Numbered from the stretch's first letter, positions 30,635 to 40,600 are shown. The stretch is 64,000 nucleotides of DNA from Vreelandella alkaliphila (GCF_016107625.1 NZ_JABASV010000001.1:620001-684000); one strand, 5' to 3'. Numbers and translations are program-made. The notes: a model not told the origin generated them from the letters alone.

Positions 30635-32101
30635 TCATCGCGGCTGTAGCATCATGGGTAGGCCGCCTTGTGGGCGTAATGTCAGTCGACATTCAATGCT
30701 TACTTGGTGGCCTTTCACTAGTTTAGGCGTGAAATGTTGTGCCAATGTTGCCAAGCAGAGAACACCTTCGTAAAGCCCAAAGCGTTTTCCGAGACAAACA
30801 CGTGGCCCCACGCTAAAGGGTAGATAAGCAAATTTGTCTGGACGTGGAGCATCTGGAAGAAAACGCTCTGGAACAAAATGATCGGGCGCCTCCCACAATT
30901 TACGATGCCGGTGCAGCAGCCAAGGGGATACGAGCAAAACGGTCCCTTCACGCACATCGCGATTGCGCACCTTATCACCTCCTCGCGCTTGCCGGCTCAG
31001 CATGGGTACCGGCGGATATAGCCGCATGGCTTCCTCAAATACCGCCATTGTATAAGGCAGCTTAGCGACATCTTCATAGCACGGCGTTCTACCACCGAGC
31101 ACGTCATCAAGTTCATGCTGCAGACGCGCCATAGCCTGAGGGTCATAATCAAGCAGGTACCAGCACCACGCCAATGCGTTAGCAGTCGTTTCATGGCCTG
31201 CCATAAACATGACAATCGCTTCATTACGCACTGCTTTTCGGCCCATCGGGCAGCTATTATCTCCGCCATCTTTCATAGACGTCATAAAGCTCTCAATCAG
31301 GCTATGCTGTCCTTGCCCTGATCTGTGCGTATGACGATCAATAATACGGTCAATAATTTCATGCACTTGTTTTGCTGAATAGCGCGTACGTGCTCTTCGC
31401 AGTGGATTACCTAGCAAACTTAAAAATGGCAATCCCAGCATATTGGCCATATCTAAATGCTCAGAATGACGCTGATATTCGGTAAAACCAGCCACCACCT
31501 GCTCAGCTTCTTCGTCGGTGGTATCATCCCCAAAAATCGTTCGGCCAATGATACGCGCTGTTAAATGAGCCATCTCAGTCAGCATATCAATGGGCGTATC
31601 TGATGGATGCTGGGCCCATCGCTTGGCAGTTTCCTCCGCCGAGGCGGTCATGGTGGTACAGAAACCGGGTAACAGAGCGTTGGTTAGCGATGGCGCGCAC
31701 TGGCGGCGGCGCTGACGCCACAAATCGCCATCGCTGACAAACAACCCATCATCAAGAAGCGGTTCCAGAGCACGGCGCATTTGCGGACTTTTACGATCAT
31801 AGTTGTCGTGCTGCTCAAGGAAAACGCGACGAACCGTATCGGGGCTATTACACAGAACATAGTCTTGCTTCATCAGCGCCATGCGCGAGGTACGTATTGA
31901 GTAGTCTTCCTCCCGCCAGACAGAAAGCAGATTGTGCTGCGCTAGACGCAAGCGATGCACGATGCCTTTACTGGCTGAAACAGGCGTTACCTTGACCGGA
32001 GGTTCCAAGCCCTTAGCCCGGTTCAATGCCGCAGAAAGCCCCTGATGGTCATTCGCACTTTTTGTTGTTACTGCTTTGCATAAAACACTATCTTGGTGCA
32101 T
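30635..32101 (-). CDS. Cytochrome P450
   Basis: 488 residues without an N-terminal membrane anchor. I-helix AGHETTANALAWCWYLL (about 300), K-helix EEAMRLYPP (ExxR), the meander, and the heme-ligand motif FSVGPRVCLGKRFGLYEG (Cys near 440) are intact. The C-helix WRQRRRQCAPSL is present. The sequence reads like the soluble, fatty-acid/terpenoid-type bacterial P450s; the substrate is not deducible. No ferredoxin or reductase gene is adjacent. The next two minus-strand genes upstream encode a YitT-type membrane protein and a glycosyltransferase, which hints at a tailoring pathway (inference). Confidence 0.92.
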   Translation of the reverse strand: MHQDSVLCKAVTTKSANDHQGLSAALNRAKGLEPPVKVTPVSASKGIVHRLRLAQHNLLSVWREEDYSIRTSRMALMKQDYVLCNSPDTVRRVFLEQHDNYDRKSPQMRRALEPLLDDGLFVSDGDLWRQRRRQCAPSLTNALLPGFCTTMTASAEETAKRWAQHPSDTPIDMLTEMAHLTARIIGRTIFGDDTTDEEAEQVVAGFTEYQRHSEHLDMANMLGLPFLSLLGNPLRRARTRYSAKQVHEIIDRIIDRHTHRSGQGQHSLIESFMTSMKDGGDNSCPMGRKAVRNEAIVMFMAGHETTANALAWCWYLLDYDPQAMARLQHELDDVLGGRTPCYEDVAKLPYTMAVFEEAMRLYPPVPMLSRQARGGDKVRNRDVREGTVLLVSPWLLHRHRKLWEAPDHFVPERFLPDAPRPDKFAYLPFSVGPRVCLGKRFGLYEGVLCLATLAQHFTPKLVKGHQVSIECRLTLRPQGGLPMMLQPR

Positions 32102-32272
32102 TGTCCCCTGCCCTACTATTTATATGTTTGGAAGCCGACTCTTATTCACGGGACATACTTTTTAACTAAATTTAACGACGTCTACCTTAACAGGAACAGC
32201 CGGCTTGGCGCATCGACGGTTAATTACCCTGCTTGATAAGAAATCTCTAGCGACCTGTCTCGTTAGTTCTAT

Positions 32273-32887
32273 TTAACTAACACCGATATACCGCCCTGGT
32301 TTGTGATTCAAGGCAATAATCAAATTCAGCGTCAGTGCCCCCAACACGGAGTAACCCACGCGGTCTAGCGGTAGCTGGGTCAGTGCCACCAGCAAAATTA
32401 GCCCGTCGATCCCCAGTTGCACATAGCCTGCCCGCAGGCCATGCTTTTCTTGCAGATAGAGCGCGAGAATATTAATTCCCCCAAGGCTGGTTCGATGCCG
32501 GAACAACATCAACATGCCTATGCCCATTAAAGCGCCTCCCATCAACGCAGCGTACAGCGACGGAACATTGGCGAACTGTACCCAACCTTGGGTGAGTTCA
32601 GAAAACAACGACACGAGACCGATAGCGGCAAACGTGCGCAGCGTAAAACTCCACCCCATGCGCTTAATGGCCAAATAGTAAAATGGTACATTGATGGCAA
32701 AAAACCAGAAGCCAAATCCCCACCCAGTCACGTAATTCAGCAGTAATGCCAGCCCAGCGGTGCTGCCAGTGATCAATACCGAATGGGTATAAAATGCCAC
32801 ACCTAAAGCAACAAACAGCGTGCCAAGTACCATGGCCATCATATCTTCATAGTATTTATGCGGATCTTTAGGCAGATCGTCCCGCAT
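32273..32887 (-). CDS. YitT family integral membrane protein
   Basis: 204 residues from the ATG at 32887 (MRDDLPKDPHKYYEDMMAM), chosen because AAGGACATCCTC precedes it; the frame extends upstream without support. Five or six hydrophobic segments are visible, with the YitT signature GVAFYTHSVLITGSTAGLALLLNYVTG near the N-terminus and MLMLFRHRTSLGGINILALYLQ in the middle. Members lack the C-terminal DUF2179 domain in this short form. Function is unknown; members are often called putative transporters. Confidence 0.85.
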   Translation of the reverse strand: MRDDLPKDPHKYYEDMMAMVLGTLFVALGVAFYTHSVLITGSTAGLALLLNYVTGWGFGFWFFAINVPFYYLAIKRMGWSFTLRTFAAIGLVSLFSELTQGWVQFANVPSLYAALMGGALMGIGMLMLFRHRTSLGGINILALYLQEKHGLRAGYVQLGIDGLILLVALTQLPLDRVGYSVLGALTLNLIIALNHKPGRYIGVS

Positions 32888-33010
32888 GAGGATGTCCTTT
32901 TGTAGAATTATTCGAGCACTTCTTCCAAGAGACTCTGCAACGTCAGTGTCTTTACAGAGAATCACCGGGGAGGGAGAACGTATTTCCGACGCTCAATGGC
33001 TCTTATTTCA

Positions 33011-34243
33011 TCAGCGCCCCAGCGCACTCTCTAGTATATTGGCTGCATTGGCTGCCCCATTTGCTTTCTGCACGGCGCTTGAAAAACGCTGGGCAGATTG
33101 ACGAAATACGGGCTCATGCATTAGTCGCTCTAGCTGTCGCACCAATTTATTGGGGTTAATTCTACGCACTGACATCTGCAAGCCGAATTTTTGGCGCACG
33201 CCAATTTGAGCATTGAGACGCTGCTCATAGTGGGCAGGCAGCGCCAGCATTGGCACACCCGCCGCTAATGACTGATACATACTGCCATTGCCACCGTGAT
33301 ATAGCATTGCTCGGGCATGCGCCAAGAGCTGTGAGCCAGGCGCATAGCGCGTAAAACGAAAATTACTCGGGGCAGCGTTCATCACCTCTTCGCTTACCTG
33401 ACCACCGGTGGTCACCATAAAACGGTAAGGCAGCGCTCCCAACGTGGGATACGTGCTGCGCAGGAAATGCTCTAACAACCCTGTTGACCCCATGGTGATA
33501 TAAATATTGGGCGTGCCATCTTGGAGCTCATCAAACCATTCAGGTAACGGGGCCGTTAGATCTGGGGAGATCGGCCCTACCATATGATAATCGCGAAACC
33601 GTTTAGGCAAGCTGTAGAGCCCTGGTAAATCAGGCGAAATCATTGGCATGTGATAGAGCATGTCAAAGGCATTTCGGTCTGGCCGCTGATACTTCTGATA
33701 AAGTCGCCGTCGGATACCAGACAGTAAATAGCGGTCTAAGCCTTTAGCAGCGTAGTAAGTAGGTGTTGGCGGCGTTAACAGTCTTGCGGCATAGCCATTC
33801 ATGATGCCAGCACACGGGACGCCGGCAATGTACGCGGCAGTACTGGCACTTACCGTGGCATCACCCACCACTAAATCAGGTTTGACCTGTTCGATAGCCT
33901 GCAACTGGGACTCAATAATCTTGGTTAGAGGCGCCCAATAGCGTAGGTGCACCATATCCCAAAAGGAGGCTTTCCAGCCAAGACGTTGGAAGCGTATCCA
34001 TATATCGGGAAGATTCGGCTCTCGAGCATAGATAAGAGGGAACCCTGCTTCCTGAACAAGGCTCAAGCGAGAGCTGGGATGGTTAGGATCATCACCCGCG
34101 AAAATCACTTCGTGCCCACGTTGGCGCAGTACGTTGGCTATCTCGATACAACGCACTGTATGCGCAAGCACCCACCCCAGAGGGAAAAACAGGATACGTG
34201 ACGGTCTGGCAGCCACATTGCTACCACTAAGCGAGTCTGACAT
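33011..34243 (-). CDS. UGT/MGT-type glycosyltransferase (GT1, GT-B fold)
   Basis: 410 residues. The N-terminal acceptor domain begins ILFFPLGWVLAHTVRCIEIANVLRQRGHEVIFAG, the usual HxxR...RGHEV opening of macrolide/UDP-glycosyltransferases with a His at the expected catalytic position. The C-terminal donor domain has YITMGSTG and the signature YHGGNGSMYQSLAAGVPMLALPAHYEQ (HGGxGS...GVP..., about 318-345). It transfers sugar from an NDP-sugar to a small lipophilic acceptor. The acceptor is unknown; the neighbouring P450 suggests a hydroxylated lipid or isoprenoid (inference only). Confidence 0.88.
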   Translation of the reverse strand: MSDSLSGSNVAARPSRILFFPLGWVLAHTVRCIEIANVLRQRGHEVIFAGDDPNHPSSRLSLVQEAGFPLIYAREPNLPDIWIRFQRLGWKASFWDMVHLRYWAPLTKIIESQLQAIEQVKPDLVVGDATVSASTAAYIAGVPCAGIMNGYAARLLTPPTPTYYAAKGLDRYLLSGIRRRLYQKYQRPDRNAFDMLYHMPMISPDLPGLYSLPKRFRDYHMVGPISPDLTAPLPEWFDELQDGTPNIYITMGSTGLLEHFLRSTYPTLGALPYRFMVTTGGQVSEEVMNAAPSNFRFTRYAPGSQLLAHARAMLYHGGNGSMYQSLAAGVPMLALPAHYEQRLNAQIGVRQKFGLQMSVRRINPNKLVRQLERLMHEPVFRQSAQRFSSAVQKANGAANAANILESALGR

Positions 34244-34316
34244 ACCAGGTTTCCTGTCTTATTCAACCATCAAACGATGTTGTCCACTGACTAAAATCCG
34301 CGAATAGCAAAGAGAA

Positions 34317-36116
34317 TTAGACAGGGCTGGCGTGCTCTACCATCAACTGCAAGGACTCTCGTCCTCGCCAGCGGTTGCGATTGAGCTTATAGGCGCAGTG
34401 CAGCGTGTCGCCCACGCTAAATGAGGGGAGCTCCCCCGGCGTTAACGCCCGGAACCAAATCGCTTTGCTAGTCACCGCGCCCATGGAAAGTTCCATCATC
34501 AGGTGAGAACCTTCAGCACCTACTGGGCGTAGTGCTTCAACAATAAAGCGCCCTTCAAATAGTGGCGGGTCAAACTCACGCCCGTAAGGGCCAAGCGCTT
34601 CAACTTCGCTTAGCGTTAACAGAGATAGCTGCGACGTAGAGAGCTCGCCATCTGTCCATAGCCGCGGATAAAGCGGTGTATCGCCCAGTTGCTCACCAAC
34701 GGCCTGTAAAAAAGCAGCTTTAAAGGCCGCTAACTGTTCTCTTGGTACGCCGACACCCGCCGCCCCACTATGGCCGCCAAAGCGCGGTAGCGACTCAGGA
34801 GCTAGCTCAAAGGTACGTTGCAGCGCATCCCGTAGGTGCAGGCCATCAATCGAGCGACCAGAACCGGTCAACATATTGGGCGCCGCCGCGCGGGTCAGCA
34901 CCAACGCGGGGCGGCCATAGGCCTGCACTAACCGCGAAGCGACAATACCTTGCACGCCAGGGTGGCCATCTTCCAGCAGTACCACCACAGCAGGCTCATT
35001 AGCCTCCAGCGACGAAACGGCAAGTGCACGCGCTTCTTCCGCCATGTCCGCTTCAATCGCCTTGCGAGACTGGTTGTCTTGATCAAGCACCTCTAGCTGA
35101 CGATTGGCGACACTATCACTTTCCGCGAGCATAAAATGTAACGCCGCATAGGGGTCATCCAGCCGTGAGCGAGCGTTAATTCGTGGCCCCATTTGGAACG
35201 CCAGCGTTTCAGCGTTAAATGGCACACTATCTGCCCCAAGCCGCGCCGCCATGGCGCGCCAACAGGCAGCGTCCATACGGTTGATCAGCGTTAATCCGTA
35301 GTTGACCACTGCGCGGTTAGCCGGACTACCGCCCAGCGAAACACAGTCCGCTACGGTGCCCAGTGCAACGTAAGAAAGCCACGGTGATAGCTTAGGTGTC
35401 GCATCAGGCATTGCCCCCCATTCAATCAATACGCCACGGGCAAGTGACATCAAAAGCCATGCCACCATGCACCCGGCGATCGTTTTATCGGGATAGTCAC
35501 AATCACTGCGTGTCGGGTTAACGCAGGCATAGGCAGAAGGCGGTGGGCCTTCCAACGGCAGCGCGTGGTGGTCGCTGACTACCACATCAATACCAGCGGC
35601 TTTCAAGCGTGCAATTCGCGGCTCATCTGAGCTGCCGCAGTCGGCGGTAATCACCAGCGAGGGCAGCGGTTTTAAACCAAGTGTGCGCTCCACCAGCGGC
35701 AGGCTAATGCCATAGCCATCGTGGATACGGTGGCCAATCAAACTATGTAACTTGTGTTCGGATACGCCAAACAGCTCCACCAACGTACGCCGAATCACCA
35801 CATGGGAGGTGATGCCGTCCACATCGTAGTCGGTGAGTATGCCGATGGATTCCCCTTCTGCCACTGCCTGGGCAATACGTTCAGCGGCACGGCGGCCATC
35901 GGCTAGCTTTTCTGGATGCGCCAAGTAACGCAAACTCGGCGCCACCAGCGGTGCGAGCTCGCCCTTATAGCCCGGCAATCGTGAGGCCAATAGCCGTGCT
36001 TGTAGCTCGCTTAAGCCTTCCGCTTGGGCACGCACATAGATAGCCTCGTCCAGTGGACGAGGCTCTAAGCGTGGCTGATTGGCGTTCTGCTGCGCAAGTG
36101 CGGGTTCGTCGGCCAT
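34317..36116 (-). CDS. recJ: Single-stranded-DNA-specific exonuclease RecJ
   Basis: 599 residues. The DHH phosphoesterase motifs are ILTDYDVDGITSHV (motif I, about 95), ITADCGSSD (II), VVSDHHALP (III, DHH) and GTVADCVSLGG (IV). The DHHA1 domain carries GRSIDGLHLRDAL and FGGHSGAAGVGV, followed by a C-terminal OB-type domain. It degrades ssDNA 5' to 3' in RecFOR recombination and mismatch repair. The gene begins six bases after thrC and belongs to the xerD-dsbC-hom-thrC-recJ minus-strand run. Confidence 0.96.
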   Translation of the reverse strand: MADEPALAQQNANQPRLEPRPLDEAIYVRAQAEGLSELQARLLASRLPGYKGELAPLVAPSLRYLAHPEKLADGRRAAERIAQAVAEGESIGILTDYDVDGITSHVVIRRTLVELFGVSEHKLHSLIGHRIHDGYGISLPLVERTLGLKPLPSLVITADCGSSDEPRIARLKAAGIDVVVSDHHALPLEGPPPSAYACVNPTRSDCDYPDKTIAGCMVAWLLMSLARGVLIEWGAMPDATPKLSPWLSYVALGTVADCVSLGGSPANRAVVNYGLTLINRMDAACWRAMAARLGADSVPFNAETLAFQMGPRINARSRLDDPYAALHFMLAESDSVANRQLEVLDQDNQSRKAIEADMAEEARALAVSSLEANEPAVVVLLEDGHPGVQGIVASRLVQAYGRPALVLTRAAAPNMLTGSGRSIDGLHLRDALQRTFELAPESLPRFGGHSGAAGVGVPREQLAAFKAAFLQAVGEQLGDTPLYPRLWTDGELSTSQLSLLTLSEVEALGPYGREFDPPLFEGRFIVEALRPVGAEGSHLMMELSMGAVTSKAIWFRALTPGELPSFSVGDTLHCAYKLNRNRWRGRESLQLMVEHASPV

Positions 36117-36122
36117 TACGCC

Positions 36123-37511
36123 TCAGCGCCGATTGTCAGCGACAAACTGCTGCACGGCGCTCAGCTCAGCGGGCAGCACCGTGTAACGCTCTTCGCGCTC
36201 AAGCAAATCATCCATATGAGTGGGCAACGGCACACCCTGGAAACCTGCCTTGACCACGGCTTCAGCGAATTTCGCCGGATGCGCGGTAGCAAGCGTAATC
36301 ACCGGCGTCGTGGTATCCACTCGTGCGCGCTCTGCAGCGCGATAGCCAGTGGCCGTATGGGGGTCAAGGATCTCCCCAGTACGGTGATGGGCTTCACGAA
36401 TGACTTCCAGAATGGTCGCATCATCAACGCTATGGCTAGCGAATTTTTCGCGCAGCTTGGCCAGCGGTGCATCGGCAAGCGCCGTAGGCTCTTGCTGGAA
36501 GCGTTCTAGTAGCGCTGCCACAGCGGCACCATCGCGGTCGTAAGCATCAAACAGCAAACGCTCAAAGTTTGACGAAACAACGATGTCCATTGACGGCGCG
36601 AGGGTCGCTGCCAACTCTTTCTTGGAGAAATCATTGGCGGCAAGCGTGCGATGCAGAATGTCGTTGGCATTAGTGGCAATAATGAACTGCTTCACCGGCA
36701 GCCCCATCTTAAACGCCATGTAGCCTGCGAAGACGTTACCGAAGTTAGCCGACGGAACGCAGAAGCTCACTTCTCGCTGAGGCGCGCCCAATGCAACACC
36801 AGCGGCGATGTAGTACACGATCTGCGCCATGATGCGCGCCCAGTTGATCGAGTTCACCGCCACTAAGCGCGTGCCATTCAGGAAATCCTGATTAGCAAAG
36901 CTCGCCTTAACCATTGCCTGGGCATCATCAAAATTGCCTTCGATAGCAATATTGAAGACGTTGTTGGCGAGCACCGACGTCATCTGGCGGCGCTGCACTT
37001 CAGACACGCGGTTATGCGGGTGGAGAATAAAAATATCGAGGTTATCGCAGTGGCGACAGCCTTCAATAGCCGCGGAACCGGTATCCCCAGAGGTCGCGCC
37101 CATAATGACGGCACGTTCACCACGCTTTTTCAGGAAATGATCCAGTAGCCGCCCTAGCAGCTGCAGCGCGACATCTTTAAACGCCAGCGTTGGGCCATGG
37201 AACTGCTCTAGCAGAAAGTGATTGGCATTCAACTGCTTTAACGGCACAACGGCGTCATGATTGAACGTGGCGTAAGCTTCTGTCACCAAGCGACGGAAGG
37301 TATCGTCGTCAATTTCACCATTTACAAACGGCTTCATGACCCGAAAAGCAATCTCGGCGTAGGAAAGGCCAGCCATGCTGGCCAGCTCTTCCTTAGAAAA
37401 CTCGGGCAGCGTTTCCGGCACATAAAGTCCGCCGTCGCTGGCCATTCCGGTTAGCACAACCTCTTCAAAGGAGAGCGCGGGCGCTTGGCCACGCGTGCTG
37501 ATATAACGCAT
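36123..37511 (-). CDS. thrC: Threonine synthase
   Basis: 462 residues; a PLP enzyme of fold type II converting O-phosphohomoserine to threonine. It starts MRYISTRGQAPALSFEEVVLTGMASDGGLYVPE, the ThrC N-terminus. The PLP lysine is in HGPTLAFKDVALQLLG (Lys near 113), and the phosphate loop is GATSGDTGSAAIEG. It is separated from hom by three bases, forming a hom-thrC unit. Confidence 0.97.
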   Translation of the reverse strand: MRYISTRGQAPALSFEEVVLTGMASDGGLYVPETLPEFSKEELASMAGLSYAEIAFRVMKPFVNGEIDDDTFRRLVTEAYATFNHDAVVPLKQLNANHFLLEQFHGPTLAFKDVALQLLGRLLDHFLKKRGERAVIMGATSGDTGSAAIEGCRHCDNLDIFILHPHNRVSEVQRRQMTSVLANNVFNIAIEGNFDDAQAMVKASFANQDFLNGTRLVAVNSINWARIMAQIVYYIAAGVALGAPQREVSFCVPSANFGNVFAGYMAFKMGLPVKQFIIATNANDILHRTLAANDFSKKELAATLAPSMDIVVSSNFERLLFDAYDRDGAAVAALLERFQQEPTALADAPLAKLREKFASHSVDDATILEVIREAHHRTGEILDPHTATGYRAAERARVDTTTPVITLATAHPAKFAEAVVKAGFQGVPLPTHMDDLLEREERYTVLPAELSAVQQFVADNRR

Positions 37512-37514
37512 GAG

Positions 37515-38831
37515 TTACTCCCCTTCGCTCAGACTTTCAACGCGAATACGGGTAACCGGCCCAGCAATATCCGCCATGGACTCGATTTCACGGATAGCAT
37601 CGTTCATCTGTTTCTCTTTTGTGCGATGCGTCAGCAAAATGATCGGCACCAACTCACCTTCAGTAGCCTCTTTCTGGATCAGCGCTTCAATAGAGATGCC
37701 CTGCTCGGCCAGAATGGTGGCAACACGCGCCAACACACCCGGGCGATCCACCGCCAACAGACGCAGATAATACGCTGTGGTAATATCTTCCATCGGCATA
37801 ATAGGCAGTTGACTGGCATCATCGTCGATGCCGCTAAACGCTAGGTAAGGCACCCGGTAGTGGTGATCCGTGGCGATATCACGGGCAACATCCAGCAGGT
37901 CGGCTACGACGGCAGACGCTGTCGGCTCAGCACCGGCGCCAGCGCCGTAGTAAAGTGTTGGACCAACCGCATCGCCCATCACAGCAATCGCATTTTTAAC
38001 GCCGTGCACATTCGCCAGCAGGCGCTCTTTAGGAATCAACGTCGGGTGAACTCGGAGCTCTAGCCCTTGATCAGTCCGTTTAGAGATGCCCAGATGCTTA
38101 ATCACGTAACCCAGGTTATCGGCCTGCTCGACGTCTTCTGCAGTAATGCGAGAAATACCTTCGGTGAAGGCTTTATCAAACTGCAGCGGCACGCCATAGG
38201 CAATTGACGCCAGGATGGTCAATTTATGGGCAGCGTCGATACCTTCCACGTCGAAAGTGGGGTCAGACTCCGCGTAACCTAGCGCTTGGGCTTCGGCCAA
38301 CACGTCTTCAAACGCGCGACCTTCATCACGCATATGGGTGAGAATGTAGTTACCGGTGCCGTTTATGATGCCCGCTACCCACTCGATACGGTTAGCACCA
38401 AGGCCTTCGCGTAGCGATTTGATGACCGGAATACCGCCCGCCACAGCCGCCTCAAAGGCAACAATGACGCCTTTCTTATGCGCGGCGCGGAAAATTTCAT
38501 TACCGTGAACAGCAATCAATGCCTTGTTGGCAGTCACAACGTGTTTGCCGTTTTCAATCGCCGTTAGCACCAACTCGCGGGCGATATCGTAGCCACCAAT
38601 CAGCTCTACCAGCACATCCACGTTAGGGTTATTAGCCACCTCAAACACGTCAGAAGTCGCATTAATGCCGGTAATATCGCAGTCAGGGTGAATACTGCGG
38701 TGGGCAACCTGTTCAATCACAATCGGGCGGCCAGCACGACGGCTAATGTCATCAGCGTTACGTGTTAAGACGTTAAATGTACCGCCACCGACCGTACCTA
38801 ACCCACAAATGCCTACTCTTACCGGTTTCAA
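37515..38831 (-). CDS. hom: Homoserine dehydrogenase
   Basis: The probable start is TTG at 38831 (LKPVRVGICGLGTVGGGTF), because AAAGGGGAAG precedes it and homologues begin here; an upstream ATG at 38861 would add ten unconserved residues. The protein has about 438 residues. The NAD(P)-binding loop is GLGTVGGG, the catalytic region contains ANKALIAVHGNEI, AFEAAVAGGIPVI and INGTGNYIL, and YAESDPTFDVEGIDAAHKLTILAS is typical. A C-terminal ACT domain (about 355-430, YYLRLLAVDRPGVLARVATIL) suggests threonine feedback inhibition. There is no fused aspartokinase. Confidence 0.95.
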   Translation of the reverse strand: MKPVRVGICGLGTVGGGTFNVLTRNADDISRRAGRPIVIEQVAHRSIHPDCDITGINATSDVFEVANNPNVDVLVELIGGYDIARELVLTAIENGKHVVTANKALIAVHGNEIFRAAHKKGVIVAFEAAVAGGIPVIKSLREGLGANRIEWVAGIINGTGNYILTHMRDEGRAFEDVLAEAQALGYAESDPTFDVEGIDAAHKLTILASIAYGVPLQFDKAFTEGISRITAEDVEQADNLGYVIKHLGISKRTDQGLELRVHPTLIPKERLLANVHGVKNAIAVMGDAVGPTLYYGAGAGAEPTASAVVADLLDVARDIATDHHYRVPYLAFSGIDDDASQLPIMPMEDITTAYYLRLLAVDRPGVLARVATILAEQGISIEALIQKEATEGELVPIILLTHRTKEKQMNDAIREIESMADIAGPVTRIRVESLSEGE

Positions 38832-38917
38832 AATACTTCCCCTTTCGTGATGGGCACCCATAGGTGCCGCCTCTTAAATCAGTGTCTCAGCGCTATCGTT
38901 CGTCACTGCACGTGACG

Positions 38918-39676
38918 TTATTCGTCTTCCAAGCCTAACATGCTAACGAGCCGGTCGGGGGGTACAAACCCTGGCACCATTTTCCCGTCGGGCAACACAA
39001 TCGCAGGAGTACCCTGCACGCCCACAGCCTTACCTAATTCGTACTGATCGGCAACGGGGTTATCGCAGTTTGCCGATGCCGCAAGCGTTTGGCCTTGTTT
39101 AGCTTGAGTCATGGCCTCGCTACGGTTATCCGAACACCACACTTGCTCAAGCGTCGTCGCAGCACCACTGCCCATGCCTGCGCGTGGAAAGGCCATATAG
39201 TGCACTGCAATGCCGCGCTCGTTAAGCTCAGGCACCGTTTCATGTAGCCGCTCGCAGTATGGGCAGGTAGGATCCGTAAACACAATTACCGTAGCTTTCG
39301 GCTCACCCACACCTTGAAAAACGACTCGCTCGCTCGCTGGAATGGCAGCAAGCACTGTAGCCCTTTCTTGGTTACGCGCCTGCTCGGTTAAGTTAACCAA
39401 ACCATTATCCGCGTTTTGATAGAGGTCCCCTACCAAAAAGTGGCTACCATCGGCATTGGAGTAAAAAGATTCACCACTTTCCAGAACAACGTGGTACACC
39501 CCGTCCATTGGCGTTGCGTTTACCTGCTCCACCGGCATTGACTGGCCGTTAACTTGCAAGTTCTCCGTCAGATACTCGGAAACGGAGTCAGCACTGGCAA
39601 CAGCAGGCAGTAAACACCCCGCAAGCGCCAGCCAGGGAACACAGGATTTAGCAACTAAAGACATACGTTGATGCAT
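38918..39676 (-). CDS. dsbC: Thiol:disulphide interchange protein DsbC (periplasmic isomerase)
   Basis: 251 residues from the ATG at 39676 (MHQRMSLVAKSCVPWLALAGCLLPAVASADS), seven bases after the xerD stop. A Sec signal peptide is cleaved near VASA-DS. The N-terminal dimerisation domain (about 25-85) is followed by the thioredoxin domain with FTDPTCPYCERLH, active-site CPYC, against CGYC in E. coli DsbC. The cis-Pro loop is GVQGTPAIVLPDG. The second disulphide pair (WCSDN, ANCDN) is also present. It isomerises wrong disulphides, kept reduced by DsbD. Confidence 0.94.
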   Translation of the reverse strand: MHQRMSLVAKSCVPWLALAGCLLPAVASADSVSEYLTENLQVNGQSMPVEQVNATPMDGVYHVVLESGESFYSNADGSHFLVGDLYQNADNGLVNLTEQARNQERATVLAAIPASERVVFQGVGEPKATVIVFTDPTCPYCERLHETVPELNERGIAVHYMAFPRAGMGSGAATTLEQVWCSDNRSEAMTQAKQGQTLAASANCDNPVADQYELGKAVGVQGTPAIVLPDGKMVPGFVPPDRLVSMLGLEDE

Positions 39677-39683
39677 TGTATCT

Positions 39684-40565
39684 TCAACCTCGCGGATGGT
39701 GTTCGGCATGCAATTGCTCCAGGCGCGCCTGGGCAACATGCGTATAAATTTGCGTTGTAGATAGGTCGCTATGACCTAACAACAGCTGTACGACCCGCAA
39801 ATTAGCACCATGATTCAATAAATGAGTCGCAAATGCGTGGCGTAACGTGTGAGGCGACAAGGGCCGAGTAATACCCGCAGTGATAGCGTGGGCTTTAATG
39901 CGGTGCCAAAACGTTTGCCGCGTCATGGCTTTATCTGCTCGCCCAGGAAACAGCGCGGGCCGTGTAGGATCTTGCATCAGCGCAGGCCGAGCCGTCTTCA
40001 CATAATGCCCTATCCACTCGGCAGCCTCTTCACCCATTGGCACCAGCCGATCTTTATCGCCCTTGCCTCTTACGCGAACAACCCCTTGGCGAAGATTGAC
40101 CGCATCGCCAGTCAGTCCAACCAGCTCCGACACGCGTAGCCCGCAGGCATACAACAGCTCAAGCATGGTGCGGTCGCGAACTCCAAGCGAGGTGCTGATA
40201 TCAGGGGCGAGCAACAGACGCTCAACCTCTTCCTCTTCCAGGGTATTCGGCAAGCTAGGGCGTACCCGCGCCAGCGACACATTGGCCAATGGGTCGCTGG
40301 CGATATGCCCATAAAGCCGTGCCCAACGGTAAAAACTGCGCAGCGACGAGAGTAGCCGTGCATTACTGCGTAGTTGATAGCCCTGTTCTCGACGTAATTC
40401 CAACCACTCGCTAAAACGCTCTGATGAAGGAGTTAACAGTGTTTCTCCCGCACTTTCGAGCTGCTGTTGCCAAGCAGTTAAGTCATGCCGATAGGCCGCT
40501 AACGTATGGTCGCTTGCCCCTTGCTCTAACCATAAGGCATCTAGATAGGCATCTATCACGCTCAT
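39684..40565 (-). CDS. xerD: Site-specific tyrosine recombinase XerD
   Basis: 293 residues. The N-terminal SAM-like core-binding domain is followed by the catalytic domain with the Arg in YACGLRVSELVGL (about 150), the Lys region RVRGKGDKDRLVPM, HTLRHAFATHLLNHG (HxxR), the LGHSDLSTTQIYTH box and Tyr near residue 280. With XerC it resolves chromosome dimers at dif. The xerD-dsbC order matches E. coli and Pseudomonas. Confidence 0.95.
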   Translation of the reverse strand: MSVIDAYLDALWLEQGASDHTLAAYRHDLTAWQQQLESAGETLLTPSSERFSEWLELRREQGYQLRSNARLLSSLRSFYRWARLYGHIASDPLANVSLARVRPSLPNTLEEEEVERLLLAPDISTSLGVRDRTMLELLYACGLRVSELVGLTGDAVNLRQGVVRVRGKGDKDRLVPMGEEAAEWIGHYVKTARPALMQDPTRPALFPGRADKAMTRQTFWHRIKAHAITAGITRPLSPHTLRHAFATHLLNHGANLRVVQLLLGHSDLSTTQIYTHVAQARLEQLHAEHHPRG

Positions 40566-40600
40566 AGGCTAACGGTCTCTTGACGGTGGTACCACACAAA

